From the NCBI GenBank assembly GCA_947359465.1, contig OX375875.1:10571038-10635037 (forward strand): DNA of 64,000 nt, in the 5' to 3' direction. Shown in pieces: positions 25,648 to 39,351 of this stretch. The notes beneath the pieces were generated by a model. The model had not been told where the DNA came from and ran no database searches. It was given only the letters and a program-made list of their open reading frames with translations. This stretch comes from Metellina segmentata. Its lineage: Eukaryota > Arthropoda > Arachnida > Araneae > Tetragnathidae. The position numbers were made by a program, and so were the translations under genes. Position 1 is the stretch's first letter. Each line of letters starts with the position of its first letter.

Positions 25648-26662
25648 GACTTTCCAGTGTTCACTGTGTTTGAACAAATACTCAACTCCCGCTGCATTGA
25701 ATCACCACCTGTCGACGTCTTCTCATACCTATTCATGCTCATGGTGTGATAAGGTATTCCCTTGTGAACGGTACCTTCGCCGCCACCTCCAGATTCACTG
25801 TGAGTCTGAATCTTTCACCTGCAACGTGTGCGGCAAAGGGTTCAAGACTGAGAGTTATTTGAAAGTGCACATGCTCGTTCACAGCGAGGAGAAACCGTTT
25901 GAGTGCAGTATATGTAAAGCGGCGTTCAACAGGAAGGACAAACTGAAGCGTCATTTATTAATCCACGAGCCCACGAAAAGGTACAAGTGCCCCTTCCGAT
26001 CCCACAGCGGCTGTCCGAAGGAATTCAACCGCGCCGACAAACTGAAATCCCATATATTAACTCACAGTTGGATTAAGCCATTCACTTGCAAAGTGTGCGG
26101 TAAAAATTTCACGCGTAAAGCTCACTTACGCGATCACGTGAAGCAGAATCACGAAGAGATTCAACAACTGTCCGACTTGGAAGCCGCCGCCGAGAAATGC
26201 GGCTCCGGTCTCTCTCTCACTGATTCCGATGATTCCAAGTCGTGCAAGTATCCCAAACAATCTCACCGGTTGCGTAAGAGAAAGAAACTGGTGTACTTGA
26301 ACAACTTTCAGAACGGCTTCGACCAGAAGAGAAAGACGCGGTCTAAGAAACGCATATCTTTCGAGGACTTTGAAGAGACTGAGAATCATCAGGATATTGA
26401 TAGTAGTTCAGAGATAGCTGATGATATCCCTACCGCACATATAGAAATAATCTCCACGCACGGAATGGTGTCGAACTCTGAATTGACTCAAATATCTCTC
26501 ACTCCAGATATGACGTATGGCGATTTGCAGTTCGATACCACGGAAGAGACGAACATTCCCGACTCCTCTCCCATATCTGTAGAAGGCATTCACTCTACTA
26601 ACTCTAACTCTCTATTATCCACAGATCTCCAAAATACTGCAGATATCGTAGATTATAGTTGA
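25648..26662 (+). CDS. ZNF341: ZNF341-like, terminal exon F (six C2H2 fingers and tail)
   Basis: 1,015 nt completing the split Arg codon and ending at TGA 26660-26662. It encodes six fingers: [72 protein letters not shown], the atypical [19 protein letters not shown] with a C-x6-C loop, and [18 protein letters not shown]. The [15 protein letters not shown] and NRKDKLKRH blocks and the C-x6-C finger follow fingers 7-12 of vertebrate ZNF341 in order. The vertebrate protein has one more C-terminal finger; this one ends the array at HVKQNH. It continues with a basic region ([22 protein letters not shown]), a likely nuclear localisation signal, and a Ser/Thr/Asp-rich acidic tail. The exon is much more GC-rich than its flanks, as expected for constrained coding sequence. 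Confidence 0.95.
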
Positions 26663-28361
26663 TATATTCCATTGTCTTATTTCGTGCACTTAAAAATGTC
26701 TGGAAAATGTGTGCTGTTATGTTCAATATGTTGGAGCATTTCTTTCGAATTGTCTTAAATTGAGAACGCTTTGTTTTTAATTAAGATTTAGGTTGTTTAC
26801 CTAATGCATTGTTAGCAGGTTTCAAATGGCTTTCTCCATTTTACTGGTAGGTTGGTAATAGAAGACAGATAGTGAAATTTTAGTTGATAATGCTACTATG
26901 TTTTGTTAAAAGTAAGATATCAATATTTAATCTTTTATTTGCCAGTTTATGTAAATTGAAATCTGTATTTCATTCTTGACAAGGTTTTTAATTGAATTCG
27001 ATCAATAGGGATTAGATATTTCATTGTTTTTTTTATGTACAAGGTTGTGATTGAAAAGTTCACACTATATTTTCTTCACTTCAAGTTACAAAATTTTCCC
27101 AAGTGTCTTTTAAGACTAAGTTATATGAGTATTTCTTAGGTGTAGATAGAATTTTCGCTGCTCGAAATTTTGATCAACAGAAAAGAATGCTCTAGAAAAA
27201 TCTAAAATTTTGTTAAACTGGGCAAACTCAAAAAAGAAATATTTGTTTAGTCATGCTTTTAGGTATGATTTTTGTGTTTAAAAACATTTTGGCATAAACT
27301 TCCAGAAAATGTGTAAAGAACAAGGATGAGTCAATAATTATCTGCAATGCAGTTGTATTTCTGAAAAGAGCACTCATTTTAATGCACATCTCAAGGTGTG
27401 GTTTTATCTTTAGTGTTGAGATTTGAATATGCTAGGTGAATTCGCTTGTTGCGGCATTAACCATAACCACCCTGCCTACCATTTGATCTGCTTTGTTTTT
27501 ATCATTGCAGGGGTTGAATTCTGTCAGGACTTTCAGCATAATATAATAACTCTTTAGTGCAAACTAATGTTAACAAATAATTTATTAAGTTCAAAAATTT
27601 TCATTCAAGTGTTATGTACAATGGAACATGATGCCTGTCCATTACCACAACTAACGACATCCAATCAAAGAGTATTTGACATAGTTCTGTTACACAGATG
27701 ACTATTAAAGTGGTAACTCATCAGTAAATTAATCATTCACATCAAACCAAAAGCTTAAGGAAGCAGTATATGTATGTCTATATAATTAGGCAGAAATGAA
27801 CTTCAGTCAAGGTACTTCAAGTAAAAGTGATTGGAATTCATTGCACTGCTGTATGCCAATTTTTGTAGAGATGGCTAAGTTCATTATGTTACTAATCTTA
27901 CTAAGTGCATTTGTATTAAGTTCATCCTTTAGAATTCGATAAATGATTCCACTGGTTGCCAATTATATAGAACTATTATGCAACTATTTGACAGTGGCAG
28001 CTGTGATGAGAGTTGCAGTATTTGTTATCGCGGATCTTCTGAAAGTTTAAGTAATATGCATCACATTGCAATTATTTTATTCATTGTGGATCATCTGTCT
28101 ATCCTAAGGGATGCTTATTGTGGCAAGCATCATCTGGAATTTCTCAAATGTGCCACCTGTCTTATTTGAAAGTGTTTGTTTTCATATTCATCTCTACCAG
28201 TCACCAATGAAGGTGAACATGATTATACAGTGCAACTGCAGTCCACCAAAAAACAAATTAGTATATACTGTAAAATAATTTTTTGTAGTGGTGGCTTTAT
28301 GTTGCATGAAAAAGCAAATGCAATGAGGGGGTTAAGTGCATTGAAAAACACAGGCAGTTAA
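26663..28361 (+). other. Probable 3' UTR/downstream flank of the ZNF341-like gene
   Basis: AT-rich, without coding potential. The 3' UTR must begin here, but several AATAAA-like hexamers occur over the next 6 kb and none can be chosen from sequence alone. No repeat with clear boundaries was seen before the SINE at 28362. Confidence 0.5.
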
Positions 28362-28530
28362 TTAACGTAGCATTGGAGCAACAGAATAGGCTATTGATGA
28401 CGATTCCTTATCAATCTCGAAGAGAAAGATCGAAGAACATCGCCTCGTAATTTTGAACCAGTCGGTTGACGAGGTCATCACGTGAGTTGGCACCCCACTC
28501 TCCAAATTTTCACACCATGCCAACTTTAGG
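28362..28530 (-). mobile_element. tRNA-derived SINE body, 5'-truncated, diverged
   Basis: The minus strand matches the SINE body seen at 63577-63902: the GGTGCCAACTCACG counterpart of GGGTGCCAGCTCAGG, then a GGTTCAAAATTACGAGG block, then the GAATCGTCATCAATAGCC end. It lacks the tRNA-like head. An open frame across it is an artefact of the repeat. Confidence 0.78.
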
Positions 28531-31500
28531 GTATTTAAAGCCACTCTCGATTCCATGTTTCTCTGGGTGCTGATTTGAAAAACAAAGGAATATGTTGAAA
28601 AATAATTAGAATAGAATTTTTAGCTGGATGGGAGATTATTATCAACTTACCCTCATATTTGAATAAGAAACTTCAGTGCTATTTAACTGTTAAGAGATAC
28701 CAATAGAGTGCATATTGAGCTATATTTGAAAGTTAAATGAAAAGATGGCTGTACAAAAAAAGAGCCTATTTCGATGGCAATAAAAATTAAGTTAGTTACA
28801 TATTTTTTATTGAAATAAATATTAGTCCCTGAGCTTTTCAATCACACCAAAAAAGTTTTTTTTGTGGGGATTTGAGATGAATGTTTTAGACACCACTGAA
28901 AAAGTGTATTTTCGTGAGTTTTCCCAGTAAAGAATACAAGCTTCTATCTTCTATGTAACTTGACATTTCTGTGTTTAGATTGAAATATAGTCTAATTTTT
29001 TATTCTGTCGTATTCCACAACTAAAGCATTTATGTATATTTATATACAGTACATCTTTTAACTTATTTGCTTTAATATATAGTTCTTTAAAATTGTGAAA
29101 TACATGTATGCATTTTCCAGATGACTTTGTACATAGATTTGAAAAACCATTTGATGAATTAAGTTAATATGTAAAAAAAAATGTTTGTCAATCATAAAGC
29201 ATCAAAGTACTTTAAAATTATATTTTAAAATCTTTAAATGAAAACAAATATAATTGGTTCATAGTTTAGGTAGCTAATTATTTTACATTAAACATCTCTA
29301 TTTAATCTAGATTGAAGTGACTTAAAATGTCATTTGTATTGATGTTACATTTCAATCTTGTCAAATGAAGCAAGCGATAAATCTCTTTTTTACAAAGTTG
29401 AACTGAGCAATATTAGTGTGTTTTGTTAAATTATCTGTTTTGTATATTTTAACAAGGCAACATCAAAATTTTTAAAGCACATATATTTATAATCATTATA
29501 TTTAATATCTAGTGTGCTTTTCATAGTGCCTGTAATTTTACTCAGTAATTGCTTGTGCAGAGAATCTAGCATCTTAAAAAATTGCTTTTTTAAATCTTTT
29601 CTGAGTATGTAATTTTGCTGGTAAATTTTGCCATATGACAATGAGCTCAAAGTAATTGTTCAAATGCTCTGTATATAATTGTTTGATTTGTTGTTACAAT
29701 TTTTTCATTTAGCTGTTAATAAGCATGTAATTATAATTTAAATGCTATACTGAATGTAGAAATTATCTGATTTTAGAAATTTTATATAATAGAACTTATT
29801 TAATGTTCAATTAAAATGTGAAATATACTAAGTCCTATACCAATTGTTGATACAATCACTATTTTGAAACCCACTTATTTATATATTTTTAAAAACTCGT
29901 GACCTGGTGCATATTTGCTGTTATGTGTTAACATTGCATCAAAATGATCAGTAGAAAAATTCAAAGGTTCTTTCTAGTGCAGAATCAAAAGTTTTAATGC
30001 AGTTTTATTTCTTCCTCTGGTATTCATTTATTTTTCTAAGTATTTAAATTGACTTCAACTTTTGTTTTAGGTTTATAATATGTTTGCTGCTATCAGAATT
30101 TATTCTGAAATTGTTTTATTTTTTAAAATATTACATGCAAACATAGGATCCTTTTCATTTTAAGCGGGATTATTGCATCACTAAATTCAATTTTGTTGTC
30201 TTTTAAAGGTATAAATTTACCTGGTTATAGTCTGTTTATGTGGTAGCTTATAAGGAAATCGGCAGATATCTGAAATTTTTTGCCTTTTAAATGATTTTAT
30301 GTCACCTTATTTACCAATATATAATGTCTCTTTAATGGTTTTATTTTTTATAGTTCAAAAGTATTGGGAAGCCAAAGGGCGAATAACTTAAAAGTCAAGT
30401 GCCTGGTATTTGTTTTGTTCTTTAATTAACCCTTGGTTAATGGCATGTCTGGTGTCAGACCTTCAAATGATTAGGTTTACGTACATAAATAAAAGCATCA
30501 ATTTCTAAAATATTTTCGCAAATGATTTTTATTCATGTTTTTATTTATTTATTTTTTCTTTCAGAACATTCTTGTGTTTGGTGCAGATTGACCAAATATG
30601 GTGTTTGTGCCATAAAACTCCAAACCAACCCACCTTGGGTACAGAAGAAGTTCATAAATTTATCTTAATTGATATTCTTCTGTTATTGGCAACAAAACAG
30701 AATTTTCTAAGGCACATTGTATTAGTCCATATATAAATTCACTAACATGTATGACACAGAAATCTACATTATTTGAATACTGGTGAATGGGTGCAAACAA
30801 TATAAAACCAACCACTTTGAGCCATTCATTCACCTATTCTTCTGCTTTGTATAAATATACCTTATTTGAGCTGCAAGGCATTGCTAAGACTACATGGAAA
30901 AGCTTGTTGCTCCAAAAAACTATTCAGCGTTTCAATTACAGGAAGCAATAACAAATCTGAAAGATAGAAACGAGTGCAAAAAACAGAGAAAATCCACATA
31001 TACTCAAAAGTAGGTATGCATGCCCATAAGAACCTAATCACTTTTGAATAAATGAATGTGATCACTTTTGAATAAATGTGGTTCAATTGAAATTGGCATT
31101 CAGAAGCTAATTATGGTAACATGTCTGAGGTGCGTAGTGAGTAAGGGTGCTGCCATTAATAAAAAAGAAATTAAACTTAAGTGCAAATGCCATGCACAGG
31201 TCTGCTAATCCCTTAAAAAAAGCCAAAAAATAATTTTATTTGCAAAAACTTTAAATGCAAGGTGTGTTGGGTTTTCACCTATAAAGGTACACAGAAAAGT
31301 ACAAATATTATGTTATTCCTTTTTAATCCTTACTTTATTCAATTTGTGTTCATATTAGTTGGTAGACATTTACTATATAAATAAATATGGCTTGTTATAC
31401 TCACTGCAATTTTTCTTAATCATGATGTACAGGAGGTTTAAAAGAAGTTGTAAAGTTTGGTTGAATTATATTAATGTGATGTGATTTTCTAAAATTTTCA

Positions 31501-34500
31501 ATAGAATTATTTCACATTTTCTTCAGCTGTGAAAAATTAACTTTCTTAAAAATGCATCCTTATCACTTAACTACATGTCATTTTTTCAATTTTAAGATTC
31601 CATCTCGATAAAAATAAATCAAGAACACTCGTTAAATGTACCAATCATCTGCTAATTTCTTTTAAATGTTAATTGATAAGTTGTTTTATGATTAATTAAA
31701 AAATCGTTCTTTTTAGGTTTAAAATCTAAGCCTTTGATATATTTCATAGATTTAAGTTTTCATGTTTTTAAAATACTGTACCTTAATTTTACATCAGTAA
31801 AAATTTGTTTGGAATCATTTTACTGTATTAAGTATTATCTTGCCTTATTCACTTATTTATATTTCATTAGAACCAGTTTGATTTTTAATTCAATATACAA
31901 ATTTAAATTATTTTGAAATGTGTTTTGAAGCATACAGGTGGTTGTATTTTACAAAAGTCTGTGATATTTAGCATTTATGCATTTGTTTTTTATGTTTGTG
32001 AATTATAGTTTAATATTATGTTAGTATTTAATGTGTTAAACATTTGTAAACTATTTGTGATGTTACAGTGGAACTTTATTTGTGAAAATATCAATATTTA
32101 GAATTTATTCAGAAGTTATAATGCCCTACATTGAATGAAATGATGTATATAGTTGCCTGATCCTAAACATTATATTTCCTCAAAATAAATTATAATTTGA
32201 AAAATGTAGTTCTATTGTCAATTGATGATTAAATCTTAAGTGAATGAAAGTTATGATTACTTCTACTTAGTAAGGAACCTGTATAGAAAGCATGTGGGCA
32301 CTAACAGGCTAGTTGAAAATTAAAAACCCACCTGTCCTTATAAAAACTGATAAGTAATCACTGAAAACACACTAAAAGTCAACTAAATTGGGAATGCTCT
32401 CAATGTAAATTGAGGTCAAATCCAAATATTGGGCTTTAATGCAAAGCATGAAAACTACTAGGATCCCAATGATGGATTAGGTCAGTGGTTTCCAAAGTTC
32501 ATATACTCCCTTTTGCAGTAAAGAATTGATGTGCCTCTTATTTTCCTTGATCTAAAAGTAAATAGTTTTCCATGTGCCTTATTATCAAATAAATGAGGTA
32601 TTTCTCAAATTTGTTTAAATGAATCTTGTTGCACAAAAAAAAATGTAACTTATAACAAAATAATACCCCAAACACAATGCTGTGTAGGTAAATATATTTT
32701 TCTTTATTAACCATTGAATCTCATTTGTAGTATAGCTATGAGTTGGAACTTAAAATTGTCCTGTTTTTTTTTTTTAAGGTTTTAATTTAGTTTTCAACAT
32801 AAAATGTGTCCATGGGTTAATGATACTTGATAATAGTATTTTTGCCTCACCCCAGTTTGAAAAACATGGTTTAGTAAAGCAATTTGGTTAAATATATAAA
32901 AGTTTATAGCTTTGGTTTTAAAGTTATTTAGTAGAATGAATATTAAATTATGGGTATTGATTTTGATGCTAAGAATTACAATTTAAGCAGTTTGTTTGGT
33001 TGGAAGAAAGTATTAAAAATTTCAAAACATCAAAATCATTCGTTTCATAGTAAATTTTATTATATAATCCATTCTCTCCACAAGAAAGATTTGGGGGTTA
33101 CTTTCAGTGGGCTTGGTTACATTAATCCTACAACATAGCGCCACAATTTATTTCATTACAAAATATGCAATGTTATTCAAAAATATCAAAATTCTTTCAA
33201 ATGGCAATGCACCATAAAATTCTTTAACTGTTAAAATTTGAAGACTCGAATAAAACTTATAGTTCAATTTACATTCATTTTTACCATATGAATAAAAATA
33301 CAATGAACTATAAAAATGACAAACTTCCCAGAAAAGTACAAGATGACATTGAGTAATAATTCAGTCTCTTTATTCCTCAATTCCATCATAAAATATCCAA
33401 ACACCTAAATGGAACAAAAAAGAACTCTGAAATTTTAAAAACAATCTGATACTGTACTAATGACTCAACATTTTGTCAACTGACTTGTGATGCTTTGTTC
33501 AAAGAATTTTTTGATAAAAGGGAATACGAAACTTGCAATAATGTAATATGTTAATTAATTAAATAACTTAATGGGTGACCAATCATAATACTGGTTTGTC
33601 ACCCAGTTTGTAGAACTATTAAATTTGCTATGTAGAATAACAAAATTATGAGCACTTAATGCACAGATACTAATACAACTACACGGATATTCTTTATTAT
33701 GATGTACAAACATTAGTTTATCATTAGCTTAGAGCCAAAACTCATTAGCTTAATTAATATAACCATTTCTCACACTTAAAATAGACTTTTAATGTCTCTG
33801 AAGAAAATGTTAGTTAATGAGTTTCTGCTTTAAGTCAACAATATAGGATGATAATTATTAAAAGTATGTTTAGATAAATTTCAGATTTTAAAGACAATGA
33901 ATTGAACATTACAAATGATCCATTTAATACCTATTTACTATTTCTATCATTAAACTAAGTAAAACATAATATTGCTTAAAAAGACGAAAACAGTTGGAGA
34001 TTGAAATATTTTTACATATAGTTTACTAACATATACCATTAAAGTCATGATTTTGAGGTGGTATTGAAAGAATCATGATATGAATAGGGATAGGCTGAAA
34101 TTATAATGCATTTTTTATGTACGAATCATATGCTATTACAAATATATGTAGATTTAACTTGATTTTCAAAGAATATTTTGGCCTTACCTCACTATAAATG
34201 TTTTGGATAAAATATTATAATTAATACTTATTAAAATATTTTTTTTAATAAATGCTCAGAAATAGACTACTTAAAATTTAGCAAATTCATATAAATGGAA
34301 TTTAGATCATGTCAAAGTCTCACTTTATGGTTTAGTATGCATAATGCTAACTTTGGCTATATTTGATGAGAGAATTGTTACAGTTGAATACAAACTCGAA
34401 TGACAAGTCTAAATACTTTATTAGTATATTATTTATTGACTTGTCATTTTGTAAGTAGATTTATACTGAATTAGTCTGTTTAACTTTAGTCTGGAAACGG

Positions 34501-34834
34501 CTTACAGCAAAACAATTAATTTTTGCAAGAAATCTGTTGTGTGAATCCTGCATTTTCCTTTATTTTAATTCAAAATCCTTTATTTTAATTCCAGTATAAA
34601 TTTTACTTTTGTCTATTAAATTTTCATGTAAATCTTTTTTTTAAGTTTTTGGTGTTGCTATATAATTGCACTTAAATAGTTATTTTTGTGGATTGTAAAT
34701 AAATACATGAATAATTTTTGTAGTTATGGTAAGGTTTACTAACTATCATAACATCTACTTAAATAAAACATTCATATTCACATTTATATAATAGTTTATG
34801 TGTCATTGGAATCAACTGCTGCCTCCTATTAACT
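28531..34834. other. Intergenic AT-rich DNA
   Basis: About 6 kb between the two convergent genes. It contains a copy of the GGCCAAATATGG-type repeat near 30570-30635 and a hAT-like remnant at 32483-32868. Otherwise it is anonymous AT-rich sequence with only short open frames. Part may be 3' UTR of the upstream gene. Confidence 0.55.
32483..32868. mobile_element. Possible hAT-like MITE remnant
   Basis: Left end CAGTGGTTTCCAAAG and right end CAGTTTGAAAAACATG form an imperfect inverted repeat of the common CAGTGGTTCTCAAA hAT style. The flanks (GATTAGGT and GTTTAGTA) agree at only 5 of 8 positions, so the TSD is not convincing. Confidence 0.4.
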
Positions 34835-34980
34835 CAGGCCTCGAAATAGATTTTTTAATTCAGGTGCACAAGGTGCACCTAAGTTTTTAATTTAGGTGCA
34901 TGGCATGCACCTAGCGAGAAAAATTTAGGTGCACAATTTAATTTTCATGTGCACAGTGCACCCGGGTATTTCGAGCCCTG
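34835..34980. mobile_element. hAT-type MITE, GTGCAC-rich, copy 2
   Basis: A 146-bp element in inverse orientation to the copy at 527-692. It starts CAGGCCTCGAAATAGA and ends TATTTCGAGCCCTG. A perfect 8-bp duplication TATTAACT flanks it (34827-34834, 34981-34988). It has the same GTGCAC palindrome series inside, about 20 bp shorter than copy 1. Confidence 0.9.
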
Positions 34981-34988
34981 TATTAACT

Positions 34989-36007
34989 ATGTATCTTTAT
35001 ATAATCAAATTATCCTATTACTTAATCTTTATGGTATAAAATGGGTAATCTCATAAGAAATGAAAACACAAACACTGTCAAAACATCTTTAAACTTAAAC
35101 ATTTTTATTGCTTCAGAAAACTGTGTTTTAAAACAATCCAAACTTAAAAAGCAATACAAATTGAAATCTTCAGTTATGATGGATAAAAAAATTAATTCAA
35201 CACAAATTATGACAATTTTAGCTAAAGAATTAAAAATATAATATTTACTGAAAACAAAAAATATTTTCAGATTACTCACTGTAATTGTTGTTTAAATTAA
35301 CAGAAATCAAGTAAAAAGTGTTATGAATTCAATTAACATCAATGTGAAGTCACATAGCTCCTGAAGTATCAATATTTAACAAGATGGAAAATGTAATAAT
35401 TTAGAAATGACAATTGAAAAAGTGTAGGAGATGCTGAATAATTTAGCTGCTTAGAATCATGGACATATATAGTATCATTATTTTTAAAACAAATCAACAG
35501 CAATTCAAACAATGAAAGAATCTAACCTTTGAATAATTCAAAACACATTGGTCATCCATAATTCAAAAATTAATTTAAGACTGACAAGTTCTTATTCAGA
35601 TTAAAATAAATTTCTTTGGCACACAATAGCACATTAAAATAAACATAACAGAACGTAAAAGTAAACAGAAGATAACATCTAATTTTAAATACTTTACAAT
35701 ATATATCTATTAATATAAATGCAATATAATAAAAGAAAGTATCAAAAATAATACAGATATCTAATAACCTGCTCAGAATAAAAACTAATGCCAGTTTTTC
35801 ATCCCTTAAAATACTGGAAGCAAGTACCTATACAATTAACAAGCATACTTTATATAATGTAAAAAAGCTTAATTGAACACTGTTCATTTTCATACTTAGT
35901 TTCTTTTCAGAAGTATACACTTCATATAATCATAATAAATATCTTATGTGACCAACTGAAATAATAAAAGCTCAGATAATAAAATTTGTAGAGCCATAGC
36001 ATATACC
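34989..36007. other. Intergenic AT-rich DNA
   Basis: No gene or delimited repeat recognised. Two short overlapping open frames on opposite strands (35022-35279) show no domain signature. Confidence 0.5.
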
Positions 36008-36330
36008 TGTTACTACCCTGGAGTCTCGTATATATAGGTCACAGAAAATGTCAATTGACATTTCTAGACTTGTGGAGGCGTATTAGATCTCTATCCTTTG
36101 TTCAGAATCATAAGGCTTTTTCAACTAAATGTAACAATGAACAATCCTCTTCAAGTCATCTTATGGCCTGAGTTAGTGTGGTATGGGAGGATCTCTGGAA
36201 GTCCTGATCAAGCGTTGGACTTAAAGAGTGTGTTCTGACTCATGGACTTGGTCTAGCTGTTTAGGTAGAAAGACCTTAAGGAATAAGTAGTAATAAATAT
36301 CAATATTTACATTTGATACCGGGTATAACA
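36008..36330 (+). repeat. Possible solo LTR
   Basis: 323 bp running from TGTTACTACCC to GGGTATAACA (TG...CA). A TATA-like TATATATAGG lies about 20 bp in, and an AATAAA-like signal is near the end, both features of an LTR. No matching target duplication is visible (ATACC versus GTTCC) and there is no second copy in the window, so this is tentative. Confidence 0.35.
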
Positions 36331-36657
36331 GTTCCCCTTACTTTGAAACATCTAGAATAATTTATCATCCAGACAATGATGCTAATTTAGGAAAATTACT
36401 AGAGGGATGCAAGTAAAACTCCATTTGTTTCCTGCCATGATTTGTTTGTGTGTAATTTTGTTTATTTACTTTACTACTGATATTAGGGGGTGGAGAGTGG
36501 AAAAATCACGCACCTAAAAAAAGTTATTTAAAAAAAAACCCATTTTGAAAAAAATCTTCAAATTAATATCAAACTGGTCTTGCAAATGTAATCCTTTTGT
36601 CTATTACAAATAACGAATGATGAAATCAAGGCTTTATAGACTAAAAAAATTAAATTA

Positions 36658-37292
36658 CAGTAGAACTCCAATTATCCGAACTCCGACTATCCAAATCACT
36701 GATTATCCTAATTGCTTTCAGAATTTCAGAAAAAAAATTAAGATGGAAACGTATTGCGATTCACAAAATAATGATTCTGGGTTTCAAATTCTAAATGATG
36801 ATGAACTTATTGAAAGTTTGAGAGAAGAAAGTGTCGTTGTAGAAGATGACCTTATAGTCGAAGTTGAAGCAGACACAGGACCATCTGCTAGTGAAGCATT
36901 TTCCGGCTTAGAAACTGCGTTAAATAGGATAGAGCGAAAGGCCGAGTGTGACAACATGCAACTTCTCATTATCAAGTGGATGCGCGACTTGGTTGCCCGA
37001 AAACGGATGAAGACAGTCAAACAGCTTACTTTGACCGAGATGTTTAGCAAGCAATGACTTTCATTTACAGTACAGTACGTACATACTGTACTAATGTACA
37101 GCACCCTTTTCATTTAACTAATTAAAAGCTCTTTTTCTTTAAAAATAGTTTTTTTTCTCCCATTTTCAACATAGATACAGAAATTAATTAAAATACAAAC
37201 CGACCCTTTCTCGGAAACAATCCAATTATCCGAATTTCTGATTATCCGAATGGGGTCCAGTCCCAATTGATTCGGATAATTGAGTTCTACTG
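36658..37292 (+). mobile_element. Tigger/pogo-type element, internally deleted, with ATTATCCGAA ends
   Basis: 635 bp, from CAGTAGAACTCCAATTATCC to GGATAATTGAGTTCTACTG, inverted complements, flanked by TA duplications (36656-36657, 37293-37294). Extra ATTATCCGAA motifs are repeated next to both ends. These termini are the classic Tigger pattern. Only the transposase C-terminus remains inside. Confidence 0.88.
36742..37057 (+). pseudogene. Tigger transposase C-terminal remnant
   Basis: An open C-terminal segment with METYCDSQNNDSGFQILNDD near its start, an acidic middle, and a basic end LLIIKWMRDLVARKRMKTVK followed by QLTLTEMF and a stop. The R-D-x-A-x-K-R...K-Q-x-T-L-x-x-x-F ending is typical of Tigger/jerky-type transposases. 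The catalytic DDE domain is missing. The longer open frame from 36617 includes TIR sequence and is not a natural start. Confidence 0.65.
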
Positions 37293-37294
37293 TA

Positions 37295-39351
37295 TTCCTT
37301 AATGCGATGTCCCCAACATGTGAGATAATTGCATGCATAGCTTAAATGGAAATTTTAGAGCAGTGTTTTTAACTGGTGTACTGTTTAATGGTGAAAAGAT
37401 TTAAATTGTGAAAGATTTAGTTCATTTCAACAACTTAGTTTTGAACGTTTGACAAATGTGTTCACAATATCAAGTAACATAAGACTTTTATACCAAGATA
37501 AATAATTTTGAGTATGTTTTTAATACAAAGTATCAAAACAAATTGTTAAAAAAAGATTTTTAAAGCCACTTTAGATTATGTATTTTTTATTTTAATAATC
37601 AATACCATACATGCTTATCCATACATTATGCAGCATGCATACGATTATCCCACCAAAAGTTGCATTTAGTCAATCGATATCACATTTTTAAAAGTTACTT
37701 TATAACTACAAAATAGGCATTGAACTTAATGTAATCAAGCATAATTATTAAAAAAAAAAATTATAAAATTTCAGCTTCACCTTTCAGATCTTTGAATAAA
37801 AATATTAATTAGATTGCAAACTATCCCAGTATCTAAAAAAATGTAATTGTGCTTCTTACATGAAAAGCAGTTGTCCCACACAACACCACAGCCATTAGGA
37901 ACGTTAGTTGAATATAGCGGTCTTGGGAGGCACGCAAAGCATGCGATTCCCCCTGCTCCAATAATTTTAATATTTATTCAGTACAGGCCCTTCAGAGCTT
38001 GTGTCCCTGTAGAAAAGGAAATTCAAAGCTCTTTAAAAATCAAGTTGTTCTATAGTTAATAATTTATTAACTTGAAGAATGGTTGCTGAAGTGCTGTGTC
38101 AGGCAATAACCATAGTGATAATATACACTACCAACTTTCAGTAAACAACTATATGAAAGGCACACATTTCCTGCATGTCCTGTTTTCTTTGAACAGCTCA
38201 ATTATTTTTAAAGCTCTCATAAAATTTTAAAAAGTTAAATGCAATAACTTTGATTTTTGATATGGCTCATTATCCAAAAATAAATGGAAATATTCAGAGT
38301 ATAAGTAGCTTAAGTCAACATTACTTCAATATTATAATTTATAACTTACTTTCAACTAAACAATAACATAAAAATTCAAATTGCTACTTAGATTTGCATG
38401 TTTGTTGGTGTTAACTAAATATTAAAATAGAAATTTAAATGTTCTATAACTTTGGCTTAAACAATGCACTTTGTATCAGATGATTTCTTTGAAAAAGCTC
38501 TTCAAAGCTTTTTGAAATTTAAATATTTTGAAAATCTTTCTTTTTTTAAATAGAGCTTTAAAACATAAATTGTGTAAAAAACAATGAATTTTTAAAAACT
38601 TAAACATGCATTGAAATAAGCACAGAGGAAGAAATATAAATTAACAAATAAATAAGTGAATTCAAATGCACATAAAAAGGGGGAAAATCAAACTGAACAC
38701 AATATTAGAAGGAAAAGTAGCATCAAAATGAAATTTCTTTTACATTTCGATGCATATTTCTCTGAAATAAGCTGCCATTATAGGACTTTTTTTTTAAAGG
38801 AATCAAATGGATCGATGTCCTGGATACTAGAGTAAACTAGACTTGCACTGACTAAAATCATGATAACATGTTATCCCAGCAAAATTTGATAAATTTTAAA
38901 GCTTTAAATAAAGCTTTGAGAACATATGTGCACACTTTGTTCATAGAGGCAAGAAAATGCTGCAACACAGAAGACCCTTAAGAACCCTTTAAAGACAGCT
39001 AAAAAGGTAACTCATACCCATATATATTGTAAAATTATCGGAATACATATATACAGTGATAAGAATCTGAGAATAGATTTAAATAATTTCTAGGGGAATC
39101 TTTATGTAGCAGCACTAGCACAGTAAATGTTTTCTGTCTTTTCATAAAGGCTGTTTTGTGTTACTACATCTGTACTATCCAAGTTTCATCATACAAGGTG
39201 GCCTCGGTCCACATTACATCAGATAATCAAGATGATTATAAAAGATGTTAGATTACAAAGCATAAAAAATAGAACATAATAAATAAGGAACTATAAAGTA
39301 TAACTATATAATCTTAATATTACAGATGCTGGAAGAAACAGAACTAATAGT
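37295..39351. other. Intergenic DNA and probable 3' UTR of the PPP1R3-like gene
   Basis: AT-rich with no supported gene. The minus-strand 3' UTR of the PPP1R3-like gene must occupy the right part; TTTATT complements (polyadenylation-like on the minus strand) occur near 39275 and further left, but the end cannot be fixed. Confidence 0.5.

Noticed and set aside
25739..26593. Minus-strand open frames opposite the zinc-finger exon
   Set aside because: Antisense shadows of the GC-rich coding exon F; no domains.
28362..28556. A 64-codon minus-strand protein
   Set aside because: It is translated SINE sequence.
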